Source: Callipepla californica brunnescens (lineage: Eukaryota > Chordata > Aves > Galliformes > Odontophoridae). From it: DNA of 64,000 nt. The stretch lies in NCBI GenBank assembly GCA_023055505.1, contig JALIRH010000007.1, forward strand, positions 17,032,273-17,096,272. Reading direction: 5' to 3'. Position 1 is the stretch's first letter, and each line of letters begins with the position of its first letter. This document shows, piece by piece, positions 51,771-64,000 of the stretch. The notes beneath the pieces are model-generated. The model did not search any database. It saw nothing but the letters and a program-made list of their open reading frames with translations, and was not told where the DNA came from. Both the position numbers and the translations under genes were made by a program.

Positions 51771-54465
51771 TTGGAGTGCTTTTGTTTGGAACAAACCTGG
51801 TACCTCAAGGGCTCCAACAGATGCTACCCTTGTCACTACTGCACCTGCTTTGGTCCTAGACTTGCTGCATCAAGACCTCCTTCCCCTGTCTTTAATGCCT
51901 CACATGAAGTTTGAAGTTGCGAAAGTGATTCTGCATTTCTGGATGCAGCAAGCCTCTGGCCATGCATAGCTGTGCAGCTGTTTCATCCAATTGGGACCAC
52001 AGGGGAAACTGAGAGGGAAAAGTTGATTTGCATTTGGCAAGATGTGAGAGTTAACACTTTAATGATCTCAGAAAGTATCAAATGCTGTTCAACATCATTA
52101 GGCACCAGTAAGAAAATATGCAGAGTTCTCAGGCCTGAAACCTGAACCTGCAGTATTAAGTTAAATCGCTTTTCGTTCTGTATGCACGATACTCCCTGGT
52201 TAAGATTTTTCACTTATGTCTTAACAAGCATTGACGTCCGTATTCTAGGAGACACATTATTGGCACCGCCCTTATATTACTTTGCTCTCATGTCTTTCAA
52301 AGTCCAGTTTGATGAAGAGAGTATTAAAATGTACCTCTAGTCTCTATAGTCCATAATCATTTTTGCTTTCCGTAGACTAAGGAATCTTCACTTCTTGTCA
52401 CATGAAGAATACAAAAGGTTGGTTTGACATCGAGGCGCCTTAATGAATTCCTCCTGACCACAAAGCGTTCTGCTATGGTCAGGTCATCATGGAAGTTGGA
52501 AGGATATTTACTTTGTTAAGTTGGAAGGATTTTTACTTTGTTAATAGGGAGGAAGGGTAAATTAAAATGAAGAATTGCTTCTTTCTGAAACCGCACAGTT
52601 GTGCTCAGGACTCAGTTGCAGTCACGGGCTCGCCTGCTCTTCTAAAAACACAGCAATAAATGCAGGTGAATAACATAACCTACGCTGCTTTTAAAAAGAC
52701 AGAAAAGGAAAAATTGCTGAAGAAATGGTGCTTTTATTGTCCAGAGCATGACCAGAAAATATTCCAAAGCCCTGACAAGCAATTCTGCATAGCAAATAGT
52801 CCTAGTGCCAGTACAGGATATGGTATTGTCTTCTGTGTTTAAACAGTAAAAAGAGATTGTGTCTATGTATCCTGATACTGTCAGTTGTATTCCTGTCCTG
52901 TGACAAGATAACAACAGATGCAAGGAGCTGCAACATCTAAAAAACATCCCATTCTGCACCGCCCTGTTGGGGATTCCAAGTGGCTGCTGTAGAAGGCAAT
53001 GGGAACATGCACAGCACATCTACAGCCTGGACAGAGGGACTCCTGGTAGAGCAAATGGACATCATGGATCGAATGTCTTCACTGCATTCCAGGGTTGTCC
53101 ACTGAGCACTTTTGTTTTCTTTTGCAAAGTTTTGGAGCTTTTTAATACATTCACCGTGATGGCATCAGGAGATGTATAATTCTGCCTTTATAACCAGGCT
53201 TCTTTAATGCACATTCAGTAAGGTATGGGAAGGCCATCTGAGGAAGAAATGAGGCCCCTCACATCCTTCCCTGCACATGATCTCACAGCCACCTTGCAGC
53301 CTTCCCTTCCTCCTCGCATTCCTGCCTTTCCCAGCACTCCACCAGGGCTCATGTTGTCCTCTCCTCCAAGCTTGGTTCAGCTGATGTCTTCCATAGCCCA
53401 GATACAATCAGGTTAAAAGTCATTAAAAAAAAAAAGTCACCACACTTTCAACTCCGAATGTTGGGATTTTGTGAGGGCAGCCCTTCTCCTTCAGTCCCAG
53501 CCCTGGAGCGTGTCCCGATGCGAGGAGCTCACCGGAGAATGAACCCAGCAAGCTCCTGCAGGCTCTGCCGAGCATGTCTGAGCGACAGCTGCTCTGGTTC
53601 TCTTCCAAAGTTTACAGAATAGGCCAAACTGGGACAGACTTTCCTCCAAGATTACAAAACATCCATCCCAACAGTGAGGTTGTTTCTCTGCCCCATTCCA
53701 AGTCCCCTTTGCAACAGAAGGACTTCCAGCAAAGTACTACAGCTCTTCAGAGAGGATTGCCAGAACACGGGAAGGGGCACGTGGGCTCTCCTTTGTGTTA
53801 AAGCTGCCCATGATTAGGCAAAGGAAAGAGGATGCTCTCAAACATATTGAATTTGTTTGGGTGAGAGCTCTGAAGAAAATTTGGCAAACACATACCTGGT
53901 AAGGAAAGTTCTGGCATAAATATTTTCTTATTGGGCAAACAAATGTGCAAATAAACATAGGATGGAGAAGGCACAATGTTGGACTGTCCTTACCACGTGC
54001 TGCAAATGTACCCTGCGCTGCTCCCTGCCTCAGCTTTGAATTTCTGGAAAGTTTGGACAGAAGGACTGGTGTGGAGTCAGCTGTGGTTGGGGCAGGTTTG
54101 GCTTCAGGCTCAGTTCTAACCAGGTCTCTTCAGTGGGTCCGTTTTGTTGCTGAACAGAGCTGTTGAGAACTTTGGTCACAAGAGCCAGACCAGGTAACAC
54201 CAACAAATCCTGGCTACTTAAATCAGGTCATAAAAGTTTGTGTAGACAGAAGGACTGAAGCAAAGAGTATCTACGCCATGCACAGAGCACTTCAGTGTGT
54301 GTTTCTGTTCCTCATGTAAAGAAACACTGCATTTTCTCCACTGGGTGTTAATTTCTAGCAGCTCTTCCTGAGGACACCTACATCACCTGAAGCATCTGTG
54401 TTTCTGAAGCGATGCTCAGGTCCTGCCACCCAGGGCAGGTCAGAGCTGCTATAACTAGGCTGGTT
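51771..54465 (+). other. Intergenic DNA without recognised gene
   Basis: Unique-looking sequence. It has a 25-bp unit present twice in tandem at 52495-52544 (one mismatch). Open frames are short and overlap on both strands, and none resembles a known family. Confidence 0.55.
52495..52544 (+). repeat. Two-copy tandem duplication, 25-bp unit
   Basis: gttggaaggatatttacttt and gttggaaggatttttacttt, each followed by gttaa, lie head to tail and differ at one base. This is a recent local duplication. Confidence 0.9.
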
Positions 54466-54469
54466 GGCT

Positions 54470-55240
54470 GGTATTTCTGACTTCAGCCCGGCAAGTTTGA
54501 TAGTCTGCTTATAAAATGCCTTAGAAACGCGAGGAATGGGGGAAGAATGCATCCTTAAACGAGAACGATTCCGCTGTCTCTGCAGCACACAGCTTCTCAA
54601 CCACGCAGCAGCAGGCACGTAGCGGTCCCCCCAGGCTCGTGGGGCTCTTTTTGGGGGCTGCTTCCCCCCTCAACAATGCGAGCAGCCGTGCTGCGATGCC
54701 CACCTCTGCGGTAGGGCTCCGCCGGAGCGGCACACGCGAGCATCTACCACCACCTCGTGGTGGGAAGGGCAGCCAGGGTCCCCCGGGCAGCGCGGAGCAG
54801 CTCCGGTGGCGGCGATGGGCGGCACCGCTGCGGCAATGTGAGCCCGGCGATGCTCCACGAATGGCCAGCCCCGAGCTCACTGCGTGTGAGCAGGGAGGTT
54901 TACACCTCCTTCACCCTCACGGAGCCGTCGGTTGGATGCTGTAAGCAGCAAGTCCTCTTTCCCTGCAGTCTCCTACTTTTCAGCAAAGCCGAAGAGAGGA
55001 GGAGAGGTCCTTGTACTCCGCCTTTCGTCCCCTCCGTTATTTTGAGGGCTCAGCAGCGTGGGCTGTTCTGCCTTTGGCGGCCGTGCCGAACTCCCTGCAT
55101 TCCTCCTCTCCTTTGTTGGCTGTCCAGAGAGAAGGTTTCTGTCTGAAATCTGTGGGCAGCGATTAGCAGGCCTCGAGCTACAGCCCAGCAGACAAAGCAC
55201 TTGGCATCACGCTGCTCACAGATAACTCGAGACAGCCCCA
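54470..55240. promoter_or_regulatory. CpG-rich island
   Basis: CpG density jumps here, with roughly 20 CG dinucleotides counted by eye between 54660 and 54860, against a CpG-poor background. The core around 54700-54860 is GC-rich (gccggagcgg, cgcggagcag, ggcggcgatg). Unmethylated promoter islands of vertebrates look like this, so it may mark a transcription start on either strand. I cannot link it to a known first exon. The overlapping open frames (for example minus 54521-54880 and plus 54757-55146) are probably by-products of the composition. Confidence 0.5.
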
Positions 55241-58200
55241 ATACCCGCAGCTTCAGCTGCCCTGGGCTCCTCCATCCCTTCCAAAGCAGCTCCTGTTCCT
55301 CCCTCTGGGAGCTGCTAACAGCAATAGCACAGCTGCCCAAGTACATCACCCAAGCAAGTGCTGCGTGTGCGTGGTTTGTATTTGGTGTTTCAGCGTCCTC
55401 ACACAGGGTATCCCACCCTCCTCCCTTTGGGGCATGGATTTGGGGAGAGATCTGCTCTTCTGTAGGGTCAACTTTCTCCACCTCTCTGTTTTCTTGATAT
55501 TCAGCAGATAGGGAGTTGAGCAGAACAGAAGCCGTTATATTTAGCAATGTTCCCACAGAAAAGATTGGTCATGTTAGGCAATGCCCGATGCACTTCATCC
55601 AAATGTCATGCTGTGACCCAGGAATTTCCATTGCCCAAGCAAACAAGAAGCCCAGGAAGTGCAATTATAAGCCTGCTTTTAGAAGGAAAAATCCACACCA
55701 TGGCTAGGCTGAGCACGCTGGGAGCTCTGTTTCTTATCTCACTTTGGAAAGCTCTACAATGCATCATGTGCTAAGATACACCTCCAAAAGTCACCACCAC
55801 TGCCAGCACTGCAGGTTCTGCACCGGAGATGGCCACGGCCCCATGTTCTCCCCAGGTTTAGATGTGACACATCGTTGTTCCCTTTGGGTTCAGAGACAAC
55901 AGCTCCTCTCCAGTTCTCAGCCAACTCGCACTAAATCTTGGAGTCCCTGCACTGCTGCAAGCTTTATTTCTCCCCTCAGCTCACTCTCTGCAGTGTTAAT
56001 GACCTCCTCAGCGTTCCTAGTGCTTCGCTTCCCATGCAGTGATGTGTGATGAGCCCAGGGCTGGATTACATTACGTTCTAACAGCATTTCTCAAACTGAT
56101 CAAAGGAAATACCTGCAGCAGGGCCAGAACGTCCAGGGCGTCCTGAGTGTGTTCACCAGCACAGCACACAGCTGTGCACATCTCTGTCTGTGTGGCTGTG
56201 CTCAAAGCAAGCTGCAGAGCAATGAATGGAGGGATTTGTTTCTTGTCATGGTGGAGGACCAGGTGCTGCAGCAGAGCCAGGTTTGGTGTTGCAGCGAGGG
56301 ACCTGTGTTCGTGGTGAGCTGTGGAGGGGCAAAGAAATGAGGAAAGTGTAATCACCTCTCAAAAAACAGACCATGGTTGTAATTCCTGTGTTAGCTAACG
56401 CTGCACCCTATAACCTGCTTTGCCTCCACACAGAGTCCTTATCTTCAAGATCTTCCATGTGCTTTACTGCGTGCTAAGAGCATAACTCACGTTGCCAACA
56501 GTTCGGTTTATGTTTGGTCACTATTAAAAGCCAGGGGAAGCCAATAAAAGGCACCACTGGCTCTGAGAAGCTCTCTGCTCTGCAGGCAGTCGGGTGGGAT
56601 GACCTTGAGAGCTCCTCCATTGCTGGCTGCTGCAGTAATCACTGCTGCTGAGAAAATGAGCCTGAACAAAATGAATTCAGCACACGGTTCTGTTGCATTT
56701 TTGTTCGTAGCTAGCAGCCTCCCACGCTCTCAGCTTTCAACTTTGTTTCTCTGCTGTTCAGTTGTCCTAGAGGTTTCCAGCCTCCTCACTCTGTGCTGCC
56801 TTCCTTCTTTCTGCTCTCTTCCCTCCTCATGGTCTCTGCTCTCTGTTCTCTGGGCCAGACACAGGCTGTATCTCCATGTGCTATTTCCTGGTACCCCTGT
56901 CTTCCTTCTATGCCTCTCACTTTTACACTGCCCCTGCCTTCTGTACTGTTTTATTCACCTCCATTTTGGGCTGCCCTTTCTCCCCATCTGTTTTTGCTCC
57001 GTGCTTTTGTATTCTGGTTTAGACACTGTTATTTGGCCTGGTTCTTTGTTATTTCATTTAAGAACAACTGCATTTCTTCAGTGTTCTCTATTATGGTCTC
57101 ATTATCACTTACACTCCATCGATTTCATTGATTTCAGCAGCACTGGAAAGAGTAAGATGATGTCGTACCGGGAAGAAATCAGGACCCAGGTCCTGATGAG
57201 GAAGGGAAAACCTAAGGCAATCATGTTCCTGTGCTGCACAGGGCAAGCCCTGCCAGCAGTGGGGTCTACAGGAGCCAGGAGCAGCAGGGGATGTGCAGGC
57301 ACCCGAAGGATGCACCTCAGCTTTGCAGAGACATGCAAACCAGGCACCAGCTCACCTGCACAACTTCCCAACATCCATACTGCAGGACCTTGTGCTCCCC
57401 CACGAGCCACCAACCCACACCGGGTACCACAGGGCTGTAGTGCCACAAGCAGCACACCAGCAAAGAGGGAAGGTTTCCAAACGGCAATTCATTAGCATGC
57501 AATCCTAAGAAGTTGCATTTAACCCATCGTTGTTTAGCCACAATGGTTCAACACCTGTAATATATCCATTCTGTGTAATTCCTGTTAGCTATGTTCAGAA
57601 CCCATTATGACATTCCAAAACCTTTCGGAATCCCCAGTCACCAAAAAAACAGTGTAAGAAGGACCTGCTGAAGCACCTGGGCTGTCCCAGCTCAGCTGGC
57701 GGGATGCTGACGCTGGGGAAGGCAGCGTGGCCATGCACTGCAGCTCAGGCAGCCTCCGGATGCTGGGGAAATGCAGAGCACAGCTGTCCCCAGTGGAGCG
57801 GGAGCTAAGAGGATCTCACTGTGCACTTCACTTTGCCCCTAATTACTGTAAACATTCAAATCACTTACAAAAAAATAAAAATTAAAAAAAAAATCAAAAT
57901 GCTGTAGGACAGAAAAAAAGGGTCTGGAGGAAGTGGTTAAAATGTGGAAGTGTATTAAGTCACGTCCTGAGAAGTTGCATGGTATTACAAATTTCTCAGA
58001 ATAGCTGCAGCAGAAGCTGTCTTGACAACATTCCCAGTAATACAGTAATTGTATGTCTTTTACACAGAGTGGATTACAGTGGAGATAATAATACAGTATC
58101 CCTTAAACTGAACTGCCATCCCATTTACTGAAATGATTTACTCCTTAGGACTTTACATCAGGTATACTGTTCATAAAAGGAATACCCAGGAGTTGATACA

Positions 58201-61200
58201 TTTTCCTAATGAACCTGGGAAGTGGCATGGCTTTCCTATGTTGCCCTGGAGACTCAACACTCGCTTCTGTTTCGTTATCCAGAGCTACAGAGCTCAACCA
58301 GTACCTCCGAGGACGGTCCATAGGGTGCTAGGGTTTAATGTACCACTTTGGTGGCAGCTGTCTTGAGATGTCTCCCTGAGCTGCTCGGTGAGTCCTTCCA
58401 TGCAGAACAACAGGTGACAACTGACAAGGACTGACTGACTGACCCTGCCACGTGGCAGCTCCTGAAGCAGAAGACCACCATGTCCAGGCTGTGGCCCGGG
58501 CCTGGCTGCAGGAGAAAGCATAGGGCAGAGGAAATACAGGCTGATGGGGAAGAAACAGCAGTGAAGACAGGTGAGATAAGGGTTTCCACGTAAAGAAGAA
58601 AGGAAGGAGGTTGGGGTGTGACTCACGGAGACCAGAGACATGGATAGAAAGAGTAAGATCCTGAACTGAGATCAGGCTCCCTATAGGGGAGGGATACACA
58701 GGGTTGACATCCTGGTGTAGGGGGATAAAATCACATTAAAGGAAAAGTGAGGCTGGAATTGTCCTTTTTAGTGCTTGTGTACAGCACATCCCAGGCATAT
58801 TTGAAGTCCCTGCTGAAAAGCATTTTCCTCTCCCTACCTTGGTCTTTCTCTGAAGCCTGAGCAGGCCAGAAAGATGGAGTCCCACCACAGAACTCTTAGC
58901 GTTGTCTCACTTTTCCTCCCTGAAATATGTTTTGTTCTAAGCTTTGTGCTCTTAGATGTTTCAGCTGCAATGATTTTTATCAGGCTCCTATCATGCAGGA
59001 AGCCCGATGCCCCATCAGCCTTTCAACTGCGGACTGTTTGATCAGGTGCACAGAGGTAGGCAGGGAGAATTCAAATAATGCACTATCCATACAATAGCTA
59101 TTGTTTCCTCTATCTCCCAACTGCAGAGCTAGAAGAAAAAGATGTTGTTTCCCACCTTTGCTTCTGAAAGCCCGACTTTTCAAACAGCCTTTTGATCTGC
59201 CTTCCACTGACTGCCAAGGCAACGGGCTCCTGGCCTGCATACAAAGGGCGCTTGCTCTCCTTCTCCTGCTCAGTTCGTTAAACTTCAAGGCCTAATTCAC
59301 TGCTGTTATTCATTTCAAGTTGAAAAACTTCCCTGCTATCAGGTTTATAATGCCACTGTGCCATTTTGGGTAAAGTTTCGTTTCTGCTTTCCAAAGCAGC
59401 GTGTAAAAGTAGAGAGAACAAGGCCAGTGGTATCCATTTCCTCATCAATAATTTGTATTATAGAGCCATCTCCCAACGACTCTGACCTGACTAAAAGCAC
59501 GTCTCAAGAAAACCAAAGCATCAACCATGAGAGCAATTAGAGAAACTGGGCAGATAAACACAGTGGTCTTAGTGATGTAAAAGCTGCACGGATGTGAGAT
59601 GTCTGTATTTGATTATTTTAAAGAAATCCATTCCTCTCCTCTCTCATCTCGCCTTTGCTCGGCCTATGGCAAGGGAGAAAATTCATCCCTGCTGTAATCC
59701 AACTGAAGTCATCCTGATCTTGTTGCTCTTAATGTTCACCACTGTGCTTTTTGTATTTACATGAAGAAATAGCAAAAAGGGAAGAAAAAAGAGAGAGAGA
59801 AAAAGTAGAAAAAGTTACAAAAACAAATGAGATACCAAGAAAAGATTAAAGCAAGAAACAAAGGGCTACAGTTCAGCATGGTGTCAAACACTTAGGAAAG
59901 GGGTATTTTATCTTTAACTCTCCTCTTCCCCCTGTCTATACGTTTGTCTTGTTAGACAGCTTGTTGTGAGCTTGTTATCCCGCATAGGTTTGATACATCC
60001 AGATCTTAAAAATCAAAAATGGAGGAGAGATGAAACCTTCCTTTTAAATAAGGTGGGTACGTTTCACATACAAATGTTAATTCCAACCAACACTAACGTG
60101 TTTAAGACCTTGACTGAGATTCCTCCCCAAAGACGTCAGTGTTACTATCACCGCACTTCACCTCTGTGTGCCTTTTTTCTTGCTTTTTATTTTCTGGAAT
60201 CCTTTCAGTGATGGTCTGTGCTGTGGCACAGCTTCAGTGGGAATGTTGTCTTCCTCTCATGATGAGCAGCTGGAGAAAGCACATGAGTATGCATCTCCCT
60301 CTTCCTGGACCTCAGCTTTAATGTTGAATTCCTCTCATATAAAATTCATTTTTTCACAGTATCATCTCCTCCATGCATGAGTTTCTCAAGGAAAAAGAAT
60401 CTATGTGTTTTTGCTGCGAGAAGGTCAGCTCCATGCTGGAGCTCCTGCTCTTGCTGAGCCAAATGCTAAAGCTGCTCAGCTTTGCCAAGGTTTTATATAC
60501 GTACCCCTGTGCATATATATATATATATATATATTTATATATGCATGTGTGTTTGTGCCTGTAGGTGCACACACATATGCCTGTGTATCAGCAATGCTTT
60601 AATATTAATAAAGATTCCGTTGAATCTTCCAAAGTTAGGGACAGAGGAAGAGTAATTTTCAAAAAGGAACCCTCATATTGACACATCTAAATCTTCTCTA
60701 TGTCCTCCTTCTGTCTGGGCCTAAATCTCAGTGTCTTATTATCCAAGGTATTTATTTTATGTGGTAAAACTGCTTTGGTACAAAGCCTGATGTAGACAAA
60801 TCTCATGTCTCTGCAGCAGTTTTTATTCAGAGAATAATGACATTAAAATGTTAACCAACATCATAAAATTGCAAAGTTTAAGGGACTCCTCCTATTGCTA
60901 GTAGCTAGCAATAAATAGTATCCTTTGTCTTCCTCTTTAGTTATTTTGAATAAGCAACAGCAACCACTGCATTATACTCTTCCGTCTGCAAAGTAGTCTC
61001 AGTACAGTTGAGTGGAGCCCACCCTGGCCAGCACTAAGGGCACGCTGTATGCTCTCTTGGGGATATCTGCTGTATGGACTGCAGTATCACAGCAAGAAAT
61101 GTATGCAAACCTCAGTTTTAGAAGTAATAGAAGTGCTCTGTGTGCTCATGTTGCAAAGTTCTCGTAATAAGAGACATAAAACAGCAGCAACGCTGCACTC

Positions 61201-61881
61201 ACCGCTTGGTGCAATGGTACCATTGCAATTATTAGTTGTTTGTAGGGCAGATCTGCTCTGCACAAGCACACAGAAGCAGTGAGGGACAGGTGTAAACTAA
61301 AGAGTCCACAGCTGGAGAGCTGTTACCTACATTCCAAACACTCCTGTTTTCTCCCCGGGGGTAAGATTCCTATGTTGTCTGGTTACAGCTGTGTTTGTGA
61401 GCTCAGCTAAGGGCATCAACCCTGATAAATGCATCAAAGTGCATCAAAGACACAGCTCAAAATACGGATGTTGGTGGCAATACAGAGATAATGAAAGTAG
61501 ATGTGTACCCAGCTCTCTGGAAGGGAAATATGTTCGTATAAACACGGCACTTTTCTTTGAACATGGGGTGGCCACTGAATCATACAATAGACTTGTTTAG
61601 GAATATTCCAGCCTGCTGAGACATTTTAAAGGTATTTCAGGGTTGCAGCTATGATTTTGCCACTTGTACCTCAGTAAATTGCCACATACAGTGCAAGCCA
61701 GTCCTCAGTGAAGGTGGGTTACATGGAGCACTGCAGTATCACTCACGGTAAAAACTCTCTTTAGATAGACAGCCACTAACCTTCTTTCTAAGGCACAGTG
61801 TTGAAACTCCAGGCAGGTTCAACGATTTATAATGAGTAGTCCTAATAATTTACATTTTAATATATACTGATATTACTATTT
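55241..61881 (+). other. Intergenic DNA with uncharacterised long open frames
   Basis: Contains a 168-codon minus-strand frame (55050-55556) and a 298-codon plus-strand frame (56599-57495). The latter runs through a pyrimidine-rich tract (about 56720-57020) that lacks stop codons in two frames. An AT microsatellite lies at 60513-60541 and A-rich runs near 57865-57900. No member of a known family was recognised. Confidence 0.5.
60513..60541 (+). repeat. (AT)n microsatellite
   Basis: About eleven AT units followed by TTATATAT, next to TG-rich sequence. Confidence 0.9.
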
Positions 61882-62350
61882 CACAGAATGACAGACTGCT
61901 TGAGGTTGGCAGGGACCTGTGACCCACCTGGCCCAACCCCTGCCCAAGCAGGGACACCCAGAGCAGGGTGCCCAGGACATGTCCAGGTGGCTTTGGAAGA
62001 TTTCCAAGGAAAAGATTTCACAGCCTCTGGGCAACCTGTGCCAGGGCTCCATCATCCACACAGTAAAAAAAATTTCATCCAAATCCTTGTGTACCAGTAT
62101 CTTCCACGAACTCATCCCATCCCTTCTTGAGCTCACTTGCACTTGTGGCCTCCGCACAACCTTTTACAATCTTATTATATATTCAGTGCCATCTGCAAAC
62201 CGGTTGGAGTGTCTTCCCTTGGCTCCTCCAGGTCACTGATGAAGATGTTAAAGAGGAAAGGTACCAGGATAGACCCCTGGAGCACCCCACTTGTTGCTGA
62301 CCTTCAGGTGGAGTGCAAACCATCAGCCACTGCCTGCTGATCCCAGTCAT
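61882..62350 (-). repeat. Internally deleted CR1 LINE copy
   Basis: Read on the minus strand, the first part (62350-62180) encodes LFNIFISDLEE and FADG, recognisable as the CR1 reverse transcriptase blocks VPQGSVLGPVLFNIFINDL and FADD. The second part (about 62160-61882) is the 3' UTR with aacctgtgccagggctcc on the plus strand, ggcccaacccctgcccaagc and cacagaatgacagactgctt. The two parts are in the expected order, but the thumb region and the rest of ORF2 between them are missing. The FADD active-site motif is altered to FADG. Confidence 0.8.
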
Positions 62351-64000
62351 TCCTTCTGGACTGAAGGATGCTGGAAAACTTGCATCTGAAGGCTTAGGAA
62401 AACCTGATAGGCATAGGCTTAACAATCTGTTTCTGAAGCTGATCAAGATCAATTACTGAAGGTTTGGGGTTTTAGTCATGCCAGTTCTGATCATTACCAC
62501 CAATGGAATAATTGATTGGAGTCATTTTCACCTTTGGTTCCTCTGCAAAGGATAACCCACTCCATCCACTCTGATATAGACTTATAGGATTGATGGGATA
62601 AGAGAGTGGAGTTACCTGTCTCCACTAAGGAAGGAGCCTAAGCCACTAGCAGCAAGTCAGTGAGGTGTGCCATACCTGTGCTGTCTTTGTATTTTAATTT
62701 TAGTTTCCCTTCTGTAAAATGATAATTTTAATGCCTTTTTGTTCTTCATGCTTCTTTGAACTGTATGTAATTGCTAAGGTGTTTTGTCTGATGCCTACAA
62801 TAACAACAACTGACATATTTTTAAGCCTCTCGTTTGCTTCATGCTATCACTATTAATGATGAAGGGATGGAGGACAGTTTCTAGAGTAAATAAGTTTTGA
62901 GCACCTGCACACAGATCAAAAAACTCACGTAGAAGAGGCATGGGCAGAAAAATAAGGCAGAGAATTTCCATAACTCCTCATTCTCTCAGCCATTTGAACT
63001 GCTGCCATCTTCACAACTAGACTGCCATATTTCTTATTTTGCTGTTTTTAACAGGAGATAATTATAGCTCATTGTTCCATAGCTAACTGTGTAAAATGCT
63101 GAGCAGTACTTCTGCCCATTCTCCTTAGCTCTGAGAAATCTTAACTACTTTTGACTCTCGTGTCCCAGATAACCACTACTTAGTAGTTAAAAGTTCATTA
63201 AAATGAGGCCAAACATAGATGAGAATGCCAACAAAAACATGCCTGAAGATATAGATGACTGCCATGGCACTGCCAATAGAAACACATTTTCTCACACTAT
63301 ATTTTTAAACGTATCTAATGAATATTTTATAAACTTTAAGTACATTTGATGAAACTGACTTTCTGCGAAGTAATTGTCTTGAGGATGAGAAATTTAAAAA
63401 CGTAAATGATACTCTGAAGCAAAAGATGCATTCTGCAAATATCCATGTGTGTTTCTTTCATGACCCAGGGTTCAAACTTCTTGACTGTTTTGCTCCACAT
63501 GGAAATAAGCTTAACCTACGAAGCACAATTAAAATGAAGATGGAAAAATCATGTTTGAGTTGCACTCCCGCACTTTCCGCAATTGGGAAAGCAACTATTC
63601 CCTTGGGTTTCCCTCTTTGGCTGTGAAGGCGAATGGCAGACTAGCATTTCCAAAACATTTCTCTGCTATTCCATGACATCGATTAGCTCAATGAAAGGAT
63701 ATTCCTTTTTCCATTCTTTTAATTCAAACCCAAATTGAAAAGCTCATCACTAGAAAACATTCTTTTAGAATTTCCTCAATTCTTTTTTTTTTTTTTTTTC
63801 GTTTGAAGTTTCCCACAATGAAAGGATACTCGGAGCATCCTTTCCCTCAGCCTGAACTTTGCTCCAGCTTTTTTATTCTTGGATTGGTAGGAAGAAACCA
63901 GCACTTTTCTCACTAGCAGGAAAACAGAGTGGGCAAATAGGGTGCCAGAATCTTAGATTAGGACAGAGATTTATCACTGCCAGATGGGACAAAGGTCAAA
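62351..64000 (+). other. Intergenic AT-rich DNA
   Basis: No gene recognised. A T run is present at about 63783-63800. Open frames are short and not family-like. Confidence 0.6.

Noticed and set aside
46200..64000. Search for an XKR5-like neighbouring gene on either strand
   Set aside because: No exon with XK-family membrane segments could be recognised in this stretch.

Overview
The window is vertebrate nuclear DNA, almost certainly from a galliform bird (chicken-like). It is AT-rich and intron-dominated, with canonical GT-AG splicing. It holds many CR1 LINE remnants with the avian 3'-terminal ATTCTGTG-type repeat, plus two remnants of a Galluhop-type mariner transposon. There is no bacterial-style gene density, and I see no CRISPR array, operon, tRNA or rRNA.

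One protein-coding gene can be read with confidence: the last seven coding exons of AGPAT5 (1-acylglycerol-3-phosphate O-acyltransferase 5, LPAAT-epsilon) on the + strand, 6889-46199. The seven exons join without a frame break into 292 residues plus a TAA stop. They correspond to human residues about 74-364. Exon 1 (about 73 residues, with the N-terminal membrane region) lies upstream of the window. Both acyltransferase signatures (H-X4-D and FPEGTR) and the C-terminal hydrophobic segment are present. Exon numbers assume eight coding exons, as in human.

Layout: 1-6888 is the 3' part of intron 1. 6889-7271 holds exons 2 and 3, separated by a 197-bp intron. 7272-12550 is intron 3, with two mariner remnants and a speculative spliceable exon pair. 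Exon 4 is at 12551-12640, followed by intron 4 with a CR1 tail and a strong hairpin. Exon 5 is at 20733-20823, followed by intron 5 with CR1 copies. Exon 6 is at 30695-30856, followed by the 13-kb intron 6 with an old LINE reverse-transcriptase remnant and two CR1 tails. Exon 7 is at 43937-44060, followed by intron 7 with an LTR-like unit. Exon 8, the stop and poly(A) signals are at 45974 to about 46370.

From about 46.4 to 64 kb is the 3' UTR tail and intergenic DNA. It holds two CR1 copies, one CpG-rich island (about 54.47-55.24 kb) and a 298-codon open frame of doubtful coding status (56599-57495). No second gene could be identified. I looked for an XKR5-like neighbour, which lies next to AGPAT5 in mammals, and did not recognise one.

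I do not see a convincing undescribed biological system. The observations most worth checking are the CpG island, the spliceable exon pair in intron 3, the hairpin in intron 4, the LTR-like unit in intron 7 and the Ser-to-Cys change inside the catalytic H-X4-D motif.
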